DNA of 64,000 nucleotides from Paratinospora sagittata (taxonomy: Eukaryota > Streptophyta > Magnoliopsida > Ranunculales > Menispermaceae): NCBI GenBank assembly GCA_035771175.1, contig CM069593.1, forward strand, positions 23,040,456 to 23,104,455. Reading direction: 5' to 3'. Within the stretch, counting starts at the first letter, position 1. Each line of letters starts with the position of its first letter. The position numbers were made by a program, and so were the translations under genes. Below, piece after piece: positions 1 through 16,050 of this stretch. The notes under the pieces are model-generated. The model was given only the letters and a program-made list of their open reading frames with translations. It did no database searches and was not told where the DNA came from.

Positions 1-171
1 CTTACCATTGCCTGTCCTATAAATCGTGTTATACTTATGTTTTTGTATATAAAATGAGGGGTAACTGCATATAACATATGGCACATGCTTACCATTGTCT
101 GTCCTATAATTCCTGTTACACTCATTTTGTTTATGAAATGAGGGGTAAATGTGCATAATATATGGCATATG
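1..171. repeat. Two-copy tandem repeat, about 86 bp per unit
   Basis: Units at 1-87 and 88-171 both start CTTACCATTG, share TGTCCTATAA and AAATGAGGGGTAA, and end in a GGCAnATG segment. They lie in the intron upstream of the first visible exon of the CCCH gene. The first unit begins at the window edge, so more copies may lie to the left. No coding potential is seen up to 349. Confidence 0.8.
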
Positions 172-349
172 CAATGCTTCCTTTCAATCCCCAGGGTAAC
201 GAAAATATCTTGATATACTCGGCTTATTGTACAAATATAATGCCATAACCTTATTTGTGATTCTTCTCATCCAGTCATACTATGATTTCTTTGAAGAAAA
301 AAATGCAATAGTTACTCTTCTCATTTGTGCTTAATACATGTATGAGCAG

Positions 350-3300
350 GTTTGCAAATACTTTCTGGATGCTGTGGAGAAGAAACAATATGGTTGGTTC
401 TGGGTTTGTCCAAATGGTGGTAAAGATTGCCACTATAGACATGCTCTTCCCCCAGGATATGTGTTGAAATCACAAATGAAAGCTTTATTGGAGGAAGAGA
501 CAGAAAAGATAACTATTGAGGAAGAGATTGAAAATCAGGTAAAGGCCCTACCTCAGTGCACCTATTTCCTTTCTGAACCTGAATAGGTTGTTCTCCTAAG
601 TTTGTTTGATAGCCATGATTACACATTAGGAGGTTCTTATGCCATATACTGCTATATTAGCTATAATAATTGAGCATCTTGCTCTTTGGCTACAGCGTGC
701 AAAAGTAGCAACTTCAACCCCAATGACTCCAGATCTGTTCATGCAATGGAAAAAGAAAAAGATTGAAGAAAAGGAGGTTGGACTAGCTGCACAGAGAGCA
801 GAAAGGGCCAAGAACGACCGCATGAGGTTTTCTTTTTTTGCTGCTTGTCTACTTTTATTCTGTTGTTGTCTCGGCTTCACTGTGTTAGGTAATTAATTAA
901 TATGGTTTTGCATCCCTTGCAGTGGTCGTGAACTGTTTCTTTCAGATGCTAGCTTGTTTGTGGATGATGCTGAGGCCTATGAAAAATACCAAAGAGAAGA
1001 ACCTGACGAATCCCAAAAGGTATTCTTGTTTCCTCATGATGTGATCTTTTGAATAGATCAATAAAAATAAATACTTGCAAGCGCACAAGGTGAGTTGCAG
1101 CACTTAACAAGGTCGATCCACAAGGATAGGACTAATCACTCCAGAATTTTTAGAAAAAAAATTAAAAAATATTATATACTGAATAAGTCAAAAAAGAATA
1201 ATTGTTTGATTTCTAACATCCTAAAATAAACTTAAAATGAAAATAAAGCAATTAAATAAACAAAAATAATGCAATAAATAACAAGAAGTAAATGAAAGAA
1301 AGACAAAAAAAAAAATAGAAATTACTGGAAATAAAACTTCATCAATGTAAAATAAAAGAAAAGAAAAAGAAAACTTACAGAACTCCAAATCCTTGGGCAA
1401 TGTCACCTTACCTAGGGTTTGAATGAGCAACTAAAAATAAATCTAACCTAAAAAAATAAAAATGAAAATGAGAGTAAAGATGGGATGCATTCTCTTGAAA
1501 TTTAATCCTATTTATAGATGTGCCCACCTCTTGATTTTCAAAAACAAAAATACATTCACCACCTATTATTCTCTAAAAAATATCCTCTAAAAATGGTCAT
1601 TTTCTAAATTACATAAAGATTTTTTTTTAATCAAGAAAATGAGAAGAAGATTGTGCCCATATGTGGAGAAAATTTCTTTTTTTTTCTTTTTGACATGTGT
1701 GACATCTTTTTCTTCCATAAATGGGTTGATATGAGCTCAATTAGATCTTCATCAAAGATTGCAACCATGTGGGCCCCTTATTTCAAAATTTTTAAGTTGA
1801 TTAGAATATAATCAAACAGACTCGGATTGATCATTTAAGCCTTGTTGGATCTAACGGCTCGGCTTCTCCACATCTGGTCCATGTAGATCTATGGTGTGGA
1901 TCTTCCTGAAATATGTAAACTCATTCTTTGATCCTGAAAATATCTAAAAAATACTTGAAGACCAGGTGAGACACCAACATACCTAAAAATAAATAAAAGT
2001 TCAATAACCTTATTAAAAGAAAATTAAAATAATAAAAAATAAAAAAATGCATTATTAAAGTAGTCAAAAAATGACCTAAAAATCTAAAATGTGATGTAAA
2101 AACATTTTTATTATTTTTTTCTATTTTTTTTTCTTTTATTTTATTTTCTAGCCTAAAAGCACTAAAAATAGGGGTAAACATATGTAAAATTGTGACTTTA
2201 TCACCTCCCTCTATCCTGGAACTTGTCCAATTAAGTTTCAAGGTGGAAAACTACCTGGAAAAGTTTACCAACATGCTTAAAAATAAGTCTAAGATTTTTT
2301 TTTTCCCCCGGTGCTATGCTATTCAGCTGATGACATATGTGAAATGCAATTTTCTTTTATATCAGTTGCACGTACATGTTAAAAGATAAATGCCTAGAAT
2401 CTAAATAAAGAATAAACTTCATTGGGTTTAGAAAACAAACTACACATCTAAAAATCTAGGGTATCCATGTTATATGCGTATGTTGTGACATTCATTTTTA
2501 TAATATTCTGTCAATGTTCCTACATGATGTTTGGGAATGAGTCTAAATGAGCTTTTTCTCCCCTCCTGTAGAAAATTGGGTTCCACTATGTTTACAACAA
2601 GTTTGTTTTGATCTCTAAGACATAGAATTATCCATATTAATTTCTGTTTTTATTCTTCAGATTTTTTCTTTAAAGATTTACCTTATTTGTCTCACATGAT
2701 CAAATCATATCCTATTTACTATTATGTGATTAAAACTTACTTGATTATGATATTAAAGGGTCCTTGTAATCTTGTGTCTCCTCCATGAGAATAAATTTTG
2801 TAATCTTGTGTAGTCCTTGTGGGCAAGCTCAAGCTCCATCAAATGATAAATGGTAAGAATCTCCATGTTAAGAACCTCTATGGTGATGGTGCCCTCATGC
2901 GGTTGTTCTCTATTTGACCATTAAATATTTTTGAACCTAAGAAGTACACCAAGTTCACTAGAAGAGCATGGCATTACTCATTAGCAAAATGACAATGTAA
3001 ATGGTCTATCAACTCACTCCCAACTTTGCGTAAGAGTTAGATTGTAACAATAATTCCATCGCGCTCTCAAATAGTTATTAGTGGGGTGTGATTAAGGTTA
3101 TATTTGTTAACTTTATTTATCCTCTACTTCCACTCTAAAGTACCCTTTACTTTTAGTAGAAGTTTAGGCTCAAATAGAATAAGCAAAGAACTTTGGGTTA
3201 TTCTTCTAGTGAGTATATATACCTCTAATTAGATGTAAAGAATAAAAATAGTTGATTTATTTTTCAAAGATAAGGCCGCATTTGGTTTGTGATTTCAAAT

Positions 3301-4422
3301 ACAGTTTTTTGTATTTGAAATTTGAAAACACAGAAAACGCGTTTGGTTAGTTGAAACTCGAAAACAATTTTTTGAAATTTACAAAGAAAACTTGTTGTTA
3401 TCAGGAAACGATAAAAAGTCAATTTTCTGAATTTTCACCCCAAATTGTATTCTAGTTTTCAAATCATGACTCAAATGCAACCTAAATTTTTTGACCACCT
3501 TTAATTTTATTTTTTGAGAGGTTGCAGCTAGAGTTTTGACAAACCATCCCCTAAAGTATTCTCCACACTGAGAAGGAAACTTTCGGAACTTCAAACCATG
3601 AGGCAAATAGGCAATGAAGGAAGCTGATCATGCGAAGGTTTGAAGTCATGAATAGACAAAGAAAGAGACCAATGGAGGGGAACCTCTAATCTTGAACTTG
3701 TTCAAATGCTTCTATCTTTAGATTCAAGGGATCTCTGGACATTCTTGATTTGATGCAATGTATTTGACATTTTAAATCTTAATTTCACAATAACATTTCC
3801 CCATATAGGGTTGCGTGTTGGTTTGGTATGATAGGGTTAGGGATCAAATCTCAACCAACTTATCTTGGGTTGGGGGAAGCTCATGCGTTGAGCTCGATCA
3901 TGCCACTAATAATGTGATTCTAGAATCAATCATATAAATTGGATCTTTGGTTGAGAGACACAAAGGTCCCATGTCTCAGAGCTTAACATAGCCAATGATA
4001 GTAGCAAAGACTTGGGAGGTTGTCGTTTTCTTTGGATTGGTTACAGTTGGAGATGCTATCTTTGTGTTTTTCATGAGAATGTAGATTTGATCCACAACAA
4101 ATAGGAGAGAAGAGAGGAAAAGGAGCTTAGTAGCTTACCATGTTGATTGTTCGTCATTATGGTAGAGGACCTCATGGGCATGGGCACTGCAGACCGGGGG
4201 GGGGGGGGGGGGGGGGATACATATTTGATGTTAGATACACAAAGGTTAATAAAATTTGTTTGTGCTTCAATTTAATTTTAGTAGGTGTATGTTTGTGTGT
4301 GTGTGTATCTTTTCATTGAGAAACACTTTTTAAATAGTCAAACAAACATCTATAGCTTATAGGTTTTGTAAAAGTGCTTATGGAAAAGTGTTTTTCAATA
4401 AAAGACTATATTACCCTTTAGA

Positions 4423-4467
<45 letters not shown>

Positions 4468-4825
4468 AAAGACTATATAATAAATATGTACTAAATTAAA
4501 TTATAGCACAAACTTTGGGTTAAAAGGAGACATACTTCAAGGAGATAGAATTTAGGAGAAGGCATCTTGAGCAAGAGAAGACGAACTTGTTTTCTCAAAC
4601 TAGAGATTCAGAAAACCTTTGAAACCAATTAAAAATGTGCAATTAAAATCTTGCGTAGGAAGAAAGTTCAAGAAAATTGTTGGACTATCAAATATCTGAA
4701 TCTAAAAATTGAAGCACAAACAAATTTGACAACTACGTTTGAGAAGTGTTTGTAATGTCGGATAGATGTTTGTTTGACTATTTAAAAAGTTTTTTTCAAT
4801 AAAAGACTATATCACTCTTTAGAGC

Positions 4826-4872
<47 letters not shown>

Positions 4873-7800
4873 AATATGTACTAACTAAATTAAATTATAG
4901 CACAAACATTGGGTAAAAAGGAGACATACTTCAAGGAGATAGAATTCAGGAGAAGGCATCTTGAGCAAGAGAAGACGAACTTGTTTTCTCAAACTAGAGA
5001 TTCAAAAAACCTTTGAAACCAATTAAAAATGTGCAATTAAAATCTTGCATAGGAAGAAAGTTCAAGAAAATTGTTGGAGTTTCAAATATCTGAATCTAAA
5101 AATTAAAGCTCAAACAAATTTTATTAGCCTTTGTAGTTTGTATCTAACATCAAACATGCACCATATAATATGTTGACAAAGTTCAAAGTCAATAATCGTA
5201 AAAAAAAGTGAGAAAGTGAAGAGAAAAAGAAGAGATCATAATGATATTTTTTGTAAAAAAATACTAATCACAAAATCTGTTTTCAAAAGCTGGTGGGGAT
5301 AAACTTTTCAAAATTGTGATTTATCTATTTTTTTTTTTTTCTAAAGGCTAGAGGTACCAAACAGGTTAAACGATTAAAAAGTAGTTTTAAACACTTGTAT
5401 GAAATGGGCTATTGAAGTGGGCAAGGTGAAGCTTAATTATAACATTTGTAGTTCGCGAATGATTGCTTGTTCCTTTTGCATGGACAAAGTGTGATCAATG
5501 CTTTGGAGATGACAAAATGCTTCTATTTTGTATTGAGTCTTAAAATCAACTTGGGGAAGAGCCAAATAGCAAGAATTTGCTTAAAGGAAGAAGAGCTAAT
5601 TACATTGTTGAGAGTGCATGGCTATTCCATGGGGATGTGGCTCCCAAAGTACCTCGGTATGCTGTTGGGGGTTCGGGGGGTAACCCACACAAGTTAGATT
5701 TTGGAGTCCCATTATCAATATTATTTCAAAAAGGTTGGATGGGTGGAAATAGAGTTTTCTCTCGAGGGTTGAAAGATTGGCTTTTCTAAGAGGGGTGCTT
5801 GAAGTAATACCAATTTACTATCTCTTTGTCTTTTGGATCCCTAGGCTGGTAGCTAAGAAGATTGAGGAAATAACGAGGAATGAGGATTTTCTTTTGGAAT
5901 GGTGACCAAGTGAGCGGGTGTAATCTTATCAAGTGGAAAGTGGTGAAGAGGAGCTTAGAACATGGGGGGTTGGCAATTAGAACATTGTAATAGGTACAAG
6001 GTGTTGGTTGGAAAATGGTTATGAACATAGGTGGTTTTAGAAAGAGAAGGAATCATTGTGAGTCAAGATGACCAACGGTAGGCATGCGTTACAATATAAT
6101 AAATAGGATGCTAGCTTGATTTCAGAAGCTAGCTTTAAAAGCCCATGGAAATTTATCCACTTATTGTATCCCATCTTTTCTAGTCTAGTAAGGTTGAAGT
6201 TAGTCAATGGGGAGCACATTAGCTTTTGGGAAGATATATGGTATGGAACTAGTAGCTTCAAGGTCCTATTCCCAAAACTGTATAGTCAGTCAGCCAAGCA
6301 CAATAAAGCAATAAAAACATTTGTGAGGACCTTGGAACTGCACGAAGATGGAGGATTGATATGGAACTTGTCAGGTTGGGCTTCTATTGGTTTTTCTGCC
6401 AAATCTTGTTTAAATTCAGGATTTTCACTGTGCAACCTGGATCATTAAACTCAGCCACACAAACAATGATTGATGCCCACAATATTGACATTGATCTTCA
6501 ATTGTTTCCGACACAGACACATTATTTAGCGCATAGAATGACCTCGGTTGAATTATTTTGTGGAATTTGATTTGATAAAGCAAGATTCATAGAAATTGTT
6601 CAAAAAGAATCTTGGCATTGTCTCAAGAAAAATTTATTAAAACAATTCTTGAACGATTTAATGTGCAAAATTACAAGCCCATAGATACAACAATCACCAA
6701 AGGAATACCCCTTAGTCATGATATGTGCCCCTTCTGAAAAACAAAAGATGTCAAAAGTTCCTTATGCCAATGCCATTGGAAGTCTAATGTATGCTATGAC
6801 GTGTACATGATCAGATATCTGTATTCAATCAGTCTAGTTAGTTGTTATCAATCAAATCTTGGAGAAGCACATTGGAAAGCAGTGAAGAGAACTCTTAGAT
6901 ATCTTAAAGGCACAATGGATATGTGCCTATGCTTTAAGGACACAATATGCGTTTGTTGGGATACTCTGATGTTGATTGGGGTGGTGACCTAGATGAACGC
7001 AAGTCAACATCATGATATGTTTTTTTACTGAACAATGGTGCTATATCATGGAGTAGTTAGAAGCAAACATGCATTGCTCTCTCTACTATGGAAGTTGAGT
7101 ACGTGGTCTGTTCTGCAACAATACAAAAAGCCATTTGACTTAGACGATTTTTCCAACATTTACAAGTTATTAATGATGCATCGAAACCTGTTGTTATTTA
7201 TAGCGACTACCAAACTGCAATTGCCTATACTAAAGATCTCAAGTATCATGGCAAAACCAAACATATAGACATCAAGTATAATTTTGTCTGAGAGATAATA
7301 GCTTGTGGTGAATTCTGTATACAACATATTTCTACACATAGGATGATGGCTGATCTATTGACTAAGCCAATTGCTAGAGATGTTTTCCTTGAATATGTTA
7401 AATCCTTGGGTTTGCGTAGGTTGTAATTATTTTTTGTATTAGACTTATTTCATTAGATCATTTAGTACATTTCTCACTGTTCATTATGTTTGTTTGTATG
7501 TGATCTATTATTGTTGGCACAACACTCTAGTATGTTAACATGCATTATTGGCTTATTCACATGAGCAATCGTCTTTGGCGCTTAGTGCGAAGCGAGCAGA
7601 GATGAGACATTTGACTAATGTTGCTTTAAATAGCAATAGGTCTTTTTCTGATGACATGCCGCCTTGATTGGGGCCAAGATGAGGTCTATCTCCAAAGGCC
7701 GATAATGGATTAACCCACTATCCATTAAGCATGTTGTGTGGAACTGAATAAGAGATCCATTAATTGGCGCATTATACTGGATATGCAAGCTTTTAAGGAA

Positions 7801-9543
7801 CTCGAGTTAGGCACATAGTTGCGACTAGACTATAAATCCGTACAATGTTTTGAGCTAAGCATACACTTTTGTGAATAAGAGTTACTTCAGTGTAGCATGT
7901 AATTTTACATAACGTGTTAGGCGATCACTTTGAAAGTGAGTGAATAATCCTTACTCCGTTACGTGTGAGTTCAAATATGTGCATTTCTATATGAGACTAC
8001 TTGTATCCCCTTCATTACTTTTGACTACATCATGAAGTGAAGTTTTAATGTTCGCTACTTTGGTGAATCACCCAAGGTCATAAGTGATTCAACCTTATGG
8101 GTAAACGGTTAATTCTAAGCCTAGTGGTGTGAGGGCGAAAGGAAGATTCGTCAGAATCACATCTCTATAGTATATTCTTAATCGCATGATGCTCATGTTG
8201 CATCATTTAGGAGGGCAATATAAGTAAGAATATGCTATTAGCTTTCAAGGTTTAAGTATTGCCCCAAGGGATAGGGAATATTTGAACAAACGTGAATAGA
8301 TGAATGTAGGGCATAATGAGATACAAATATTTTTCGAAGGTGTTGATGTCTCTATGTTGACTCTTTTAAGGGTTTCTAGTATAGAGATCCCAATTGCAGG
8401 TGTTCTCACAGTACACGTTCCATTAGCTTAATTACTCCTTGATGAAGATCATTGGTCTACCACACCATGTGCATGTGGGAGGTTTGTAATGGATCAAATT
8501 ACAGGGTACTCATGTTGTGTGTGACCCATCTCCTCGTACACATCATGTGCGAGTGAGCAATGTTAGACAATTTGATCCGTTACCCACAAGATAAATGTGG
8601 GGCCCACTAGATAAATTCTACATTATCTGAAAATATCTTTCTAATTAATCAAAATCTGTTCCAAATCTATCCAAGTAACAGAGTTTGTATGGGATTGAGA
8701 AACTTACTACAGATAAATATAAATACATGTTTCCCAAGAATAAAGTAATTAATTCATTGCAGGCTTGGAATGGACGGGAATTATTGGCGAGACCATTGAG
8801 AGATCTTTATTAAGGTCTGAAGAGCTTTTGGACTGAAATCGTGTTGGCATCCATAAGGAAGTTCTCCACTTAAATAAGTCCCAAACAACTTGACCCTTGG
8901 TAAAAACTTCCTCTTAGATCCTCCTATTGTTTTCAAATCATAGTGACCAGAACACCTCCATAATTGCTCTCATCCAGATTTTCTTCCATTTATAACTGAG
9001 GTTGCCCGCATTGGCTAACAACATCAATCTTAATACTTCCCAGATTGTGACCTATGTCCAAATAGTTCTTTCTACAAGGTATAGGACATTAGGAAATACA
9101 TCATTTCAGCTTGTATAATGTTCCACTTCCTCTTAGAGGTACAAATGCATTGAATACAAAGTGAACTCAAGGATTAGATAAATAGAGCACTTTCTGATTT
9201 GACTTTCGATTCATTACTCAACTCTTGATCTTTTGGATGTCCAAGTGGACGTTGTCTCACACTTGCAATCTGAAACCAAAGATTTTTAATGTACAGTGTA
9301 ATTATGTTTATGTTGAAAAGTAGAACATGATCTCTCGTTTTCTAATTTGGTTTAATAATGCAGGATAAGAAGGCTTCTGCTGTGGATGGGCCCAGTTCCT
9401 CAGCATCTGCAGCTGCTGATGCTGATGAAGCAATTCCTGAAGAAGAAGATGATGATGAACTAGACATGGATGAGTTAAACGAACTTGAAGCCAGCCTATC
9501 AAGAACATCAATCCAGATCCATGAACCAGGCATTGAAACTTAA
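350..9543 (+). CDS. ZC3H15: CCCH zinc-finger protein of the ZC3H15/DFRP1 family (3' part; four exons seen)
   Basis: Exons: 350-538, 696-826, 923-1019 and 9364-9543 (stop TAA 9541-9543). All junctions are AG/GT and the phases agree (0, 2, 0). Exon 1 encodes a CCCH finger, C-x17-C-x6-C-x3-H, with the family-typical run YGWFWVCPNGG and the following YRHALPPGYVLK. Exons 2-3 carry the conserved LEREPO4-type region (TPMTPDLFMQWKKKK, SGRELFLSDASLFVDDAEAY). Exon 4 encodes an acidic tail (EEEDDDELDMDELNELEASL). In other eukaryotes this family binds and stabilises the GTPase DRG1 and acts in the cytoplasm with ribosomes; plants have two related genes. The N-terminal half, including the first finger and start codon, lies left of the window. 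The last intron is 8344 bp and full of transposon debris, yet its flanking splice sites and frame are intact, so I expect the gene to work. Convergent with the MAP kinase gene. Confidence 0.9.
1040..2190. repeat. Probable remnant of an LTR-type repeat
   Basis: The left end carries the phrases ACTTGCAAGCGCACAAGG and AAGGTCGATCCACAAGGAT. These recur, as I recall them, in high-copy plant retroelement sequence. The right end has a TTTATCACCTCCCTCTATCC stretch. The interior is A-rich with no coding frame. I cannot define ends or a target-site duplication, so this is a tentative class call only. Confidence 0.3.
3275..3483. mobile_element. MITE-like element, GCATTTGGTTTG family, copy A
   Basis: The left end reads GCATTTGGTTTGTGATT and the right end CTCAAATGCAACC, which are inverted to each other. 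The interior shares AATACAGTTTTTTGTAT and an oligo-T/A core with relatives at 15364-15582, 15805-16050 and 35258-35878. There is no coding capacity. Target-site duplications were not resolved. Confidence 0.5.
4196..4216 (+). repeat. Homopolymer run of 21 G
   Basis: An uninterrupted run of 21 G lies directly against the left end of the foldback element at 4217. A G-run this long is unusual in AT-rich plant DNA. It is also a common place for sequencing-length error, so the exact count should be treated as approximate. Confidence 0.85.
4217..5160. mobile_element. Foldback/MITE-like element with an internal direct duplication and (TA)n tracts
   Basis: Inverted termini of about 65 bp: 4217-4281 contains ATTTGATGTTAGATACA, AAAGGTTAATAAAATTTG and a TGCTTCAATTTAATTTTAG end; 5100-5160 carries the complement. 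Inside, a block of about 350 bp occurs twice in direct orientation (about 4385-4720 and 4790-5115), each beginning with TTCAATAAAAGACTATAT and a (TA)n tract (4426-4461 and 4831-4868). Each also holds GGAGACATACTTCAAGGAGA and GAGCAAGAGAAGACGAACTT. There is no open reading frame. It lies inside the CCCH gene's last intron. Confidence 0.65.
5410..6450 (+). pseudogene. L1-type LINE fragment, C-terminal part of reverse transcriptase and downstream region
   Basis: Translating across several frames gives LINE motifs in their natural order: LKINLGKSQIARI, then a KYLG[M/L]LLG stretch, LIKWKVVKRSLEHGGLAI, and SPWKFIHLLYPIFSSL followed by FWEDIW (6116-6448). This is the usual order of the L1 reverse-transcriptase tail and the linker before the zinc-binding region. 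Frameshifts and stops break the frame repeatedly. Neither 5' end, poly(A) tail nor flanking duplication was found. It has the same orientation as the host gene. Confidence 0.75.
6600..7426 (+). pseudogene. Ty1/copia polyprotein fragment (end of reverse transcriptase plus RNase H)
   Basis: The piece starts with a LALSQEKFIKTILERFNVQ-like segment (about 6610-6670). It continues through VPYANAIGSLMYAM (6755-6800) and HWKAVKRTLRYLKGTMD (about 6870-6920), and ends with KYHGKTKHIDIKYNFV and MMADLLTKPIARDVF (about 7240-7390). These are the conserved end-of-RT and RNase H segments of Ty1/copia polyproteins. Several frameshifts and stops disable it. It follows the LINE fragment in the same intron. Confidence 0.75.
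7427..8770. other. Non-coding DNA after the copia RNase H, possibly a decayed LTR
   Basis: This sits where a 3' LTR would be expected and has a TATA-like stretch (ATAAATATAAATACATG near 8715-8735). No second LTR copy exists in the window to compare with, and I could not fix TG/CA ends or a polypurine tract. No gene is seen. Confidence 0.3.
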
Positions 9544-10640
9544 TCTGCACTTTTAGCTGTACGTCCCCATGATCAGTGATGCTGGCTAATGACTTCTTAC
9601 CAATGGCGGCCTTGGCAATGACTCTAGTTATGATGAACGGGAAGTGCCGATAGTTCTTGGTCTCGCCCTGCTAATTATTGTTGACAATTCTGTCAAAAGA
9701 GGAAGTAAATTCTATAAATATATATCCGAGAGTTGTTGGGTCTTTTGGTTCTCAGTTGCACATTTTTGATGATTTTTGAGTATGGACAATAAGTGGTTGA
9801 AAGCCATGTTCCATGTTTCCTTGCCAGGGATGTAGCTCTGCTTCCCTCTCTCTAGTAATGCGAGTCGCAGGTTTGGGAATGAGAACATGGTAATTTGGTA
9901 ATTGCTCTTGAGATTGGAACTAAATCAGAACAAATGGATGTTTTTAGTTTTCTTTTTCAATTTCTGTTTAGGTATCGTGAAACATAGCCATAGGTGGTGT
10001 TTGTTAACTTAATTTACAACCTCTGAAAACACTTTGGTGCAAGTAAAAAATTCTGGACCATTTCTATATTTGATTAGAAGCAAGATGCATAATTTCTAGA
10101 ACAATAATTTAAAATTTTGTCATATTAAAAGTCCTCTGTTGTTAATAGAATTCAGAAGAGCATTTAATAGTTACATTTCATGCGTATCATTGCAAAGGGA
10201 ATTCAAAGACAAGATTGTTCTCGCTGATGACACCATAATACATTTCATGTCAATCCGGAAACATGTCAAATCTCTGTTACTCGTATTGATATATTCTGAT
10301 CCAATTGTTCAGAAAGAACTCATTCTCAACAAAAATGGTTGCTGGGAGAACTAAGCTGTTACTCTTCAGCAGGTAATCATATCTGGTATGGAATTCACAA
10401 ACAAGTTGAACACAACAAATCACCCATTTTGTACAACCATGTAGATGGCACTGCAAAATCATCCAATCCAAGCCATCTCACCCCACAAAAAAAAAAGGAA
10501 ACGTAGAGAAACCAAAACCGGTCTCTTCAATCACTCTGCTTATGTATTAACTGTAATCAAATTTCATACACACTCCTCTCAAGCCAAAACATGACGTTGA
10601 TCCAACTCCAGAAGAAAGAAGATTCGAATCAAGAATACAT
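9544..10640. other. Convergent 3' region between the CCCH gene and the MAP kinase gene
   Basis: This holds both 3' UTRs. The CCCH side runs rightward from the TAA at 9543, and the kinase side runs leftward from the stop at 10641-10643. There is no additional coding frame with plausible composition. A short A-run at 10490-10500 lies on the kinase side. Confidence 0.6.
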
Positions 10641-14018
<3,378 letters not shown>

Positions 14019-15363
14019 TAGAAACGCGAAATGGGTGTGTGTTTTTTGATTGAATTGAGGGGTTTTGGGGGGTAGTAAATAGGAGAGAAAAGGTGAAGAA
14101 AAAAAGCAGAGGAGCTGAGTGCAGAGAAGGAGCCTTCGGGCAGTTTTTTAACTTTTGAGTGCTGCTTTGAAATTTAAAAGCGGGGATTCTTTCTTTGATT
14201 ATACCAAGGCTGGTGTATGTAAGTACTAAGTAAGAAAGTATTTGAAAAAAAAATTAAAAAAATTAAAGGTTGTTTTTATTTTTATTTTTATTTTTTACTC
14301 AACATGTGTTGTAATTAGAAAATGATACATCTTTTATTTTTCTTCTCCCCTTGTATATATGTTATTTTGTTTTTATTTTTAATTTTGTGGTCATGGTGTT
14401 TAGGCTGTATATAATAGATCTAAATGTGGTCTGATCTTTGAGGTAAAAGTTTTTTACACCGGACAACCTTTTTTTTTTTATGGTTAGGGTGTCTAGGTTA
14501 GCTTGTGCGCACTTCAATTATTATTTAACATCTTCATCGAGTGAGTCAAGCAGCATGACTGCATATGGATAATTTTTTTTTTTTTCTGAATTAAAGGATG
14601 ATTGATTCAAATGGTTATATGATTGGCATTTATAAGTCACGAAAGATATTGATTGAGCTTATCCTTGTTTGGTACATCTTTTACTAGAACATCAACTTTT
14701 AATTAATGAAAGATATAATTAACATTGAACAAACTTTAATAGTAATTAACTCTAATACTTTCATTTAATATGCCAAAGCAACATTACTATTAGTTAAAGA
14801 CATTGACAAAATTTAAATTATTTTGAAATGTCAATTAATATATTCTAATTCTTATAACTTACAACTTCTAAACAGATGGTAATAGCTTTTTATATTAGAG
14901 TTTAAACCTCCCCTGCTACCAATAAAGGTTTATTTTAAAGTAAAAAATAAAGGTTAAATAGAGTTATCAAACATGTCTAATATATATATTTTTATATTTT
15001 TTTAGTAAGAAACAGATATTATGAATTAAGTGACATCCAACTTGATTGCTTCCCAAACCTCATCTACATCCCCACAAAGATTTTTAAAGATTCTTATGTT
15101 TCTTTCTAACCAAATGGATCACAAAGTTATTTGAATTGGTAGCTGCTTCCATTGGGGAGTAATTAAGGTTTTAAAATTCTTCCTTAGCTTTGCCCACAAT
15201 GTCAAAGCTAAGGACAATGTCAAAATAAGTGATCTGTTGAGCTTTCCACATGCCATGGGCTAGGTGATTTTGGGCTTGATTGGCCATCATAGATATAAAA
15301 GTTAATAAGGATTTGAAAGTATAATTGCCAAGTACTCAATTTGTTTGATTCCTCTTCTAAAGC

Positions 15364-15582
15364 TTTTTTCGTTTGGTTTGCGATTCGAATACAGTTTTTT
15401 GTATCTAAAAATTTGAAAATATTAAAAACTTGTTTGGTTCAAAAGATTCTGAAACCAGTTTTTCACTTTTTTTTGTTAAAAAATCAGGTTGTTTTCAGAA
15501 AATGATAAAAAAACGTTTTTCAAATTTTTTCTTTTTAGATTGTATTTTTGTTTCAGGTCCGCAAACCAAACGCAATTTAACG
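15364..15582. mobile_element. MITE-like element, GCATTTGGTTTG family, copy B
   Basis: The left end is CGTTTGGTTTGCGATTCGAATACAG and the right end GCAAACCAAACGCAATT, which are inverted partners. The interior has TTTTTTGTAT and an oligo-T core as in copy A at 3275. It is non-coding. Confidence 0.5.
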
Positions 15583-15804
15583 ATTTTTTTTTTTCATATT
15601 TAAGGCCTAATGGTTTAGACATATCGAGTCTTTAGAAAAAAACACAACAATTAAGAACTCGCAAGTAATGTCAATTCATATGGTACATGTAGACTCCCAC
15701 ATAATAGGCAAGCCTATAAGTGAAGAAAATTGATCCATGATCTCTTCTCTACAAACAAGGAGTGTCTCCATCATCAAAACTAGTGGATTCACTAGAAATC
15801 TAAA

Positions 15805-16050
15805 GCATCTTTATTTGGTTTGTAATACAGATATAGTATTCAGTATCTGAAAGCTTGCAAACACGAAAAACCCATTTGGTAAGTTGAACTCAATTTTTTT
15901 TTTTTTTTGAGATTTTACTAAAAAAAAATGTTGTTTGTAGAAAACGTTAAAAAAATATTTTTGAAATTTCCACATTTGGAATCATAAAATGAAAAAAAAA
16001 ACATTAATTTGGAATTATATTACAGTTTTTAAACCACAAACTAAATGCAG
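15805..16050. mobile_element. MITE-like element, GCATTTGGTTTG family, copy C
   Basis: The left end has GCATCTTTATTTGGTTTG and the right end CACAAACTAAATGCAG. The arrangement matches copies A and B but is more diverged. It is non-coding. Confidence 0.4.

Larger units (their letters stand above)
1020..9363 (+). other. Giant last intron of the CCCH gene, filled with repeats
   Basis: The donor is AAG|GTATTC and the acceptor AATGCAG|GAT. The 8344-bp interval contains, in order, AT-rich repeat-like DNA (1040-2190), a MITE (3275-3483), a foldback with internal duplication (4217-5160), an L1-type LINE fragment (5410-6450), a copia fragment (6600-7426) and presumed LTR or unassigned DNA up to about 8770. 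The other introns of this gene in the window are 157 and 96 bp, so the size comes from insertions. 2200-3270 and 8770-9363 show nothing I can name. Confidence 0.85.

Noticed and set aside
1921..2241. A 106-codon minus-strand frame rich in F, L, K and N
   Set aside because: The composition reflects AT-rich repeat sequence inside the CCCH gene intron; there is no motif.
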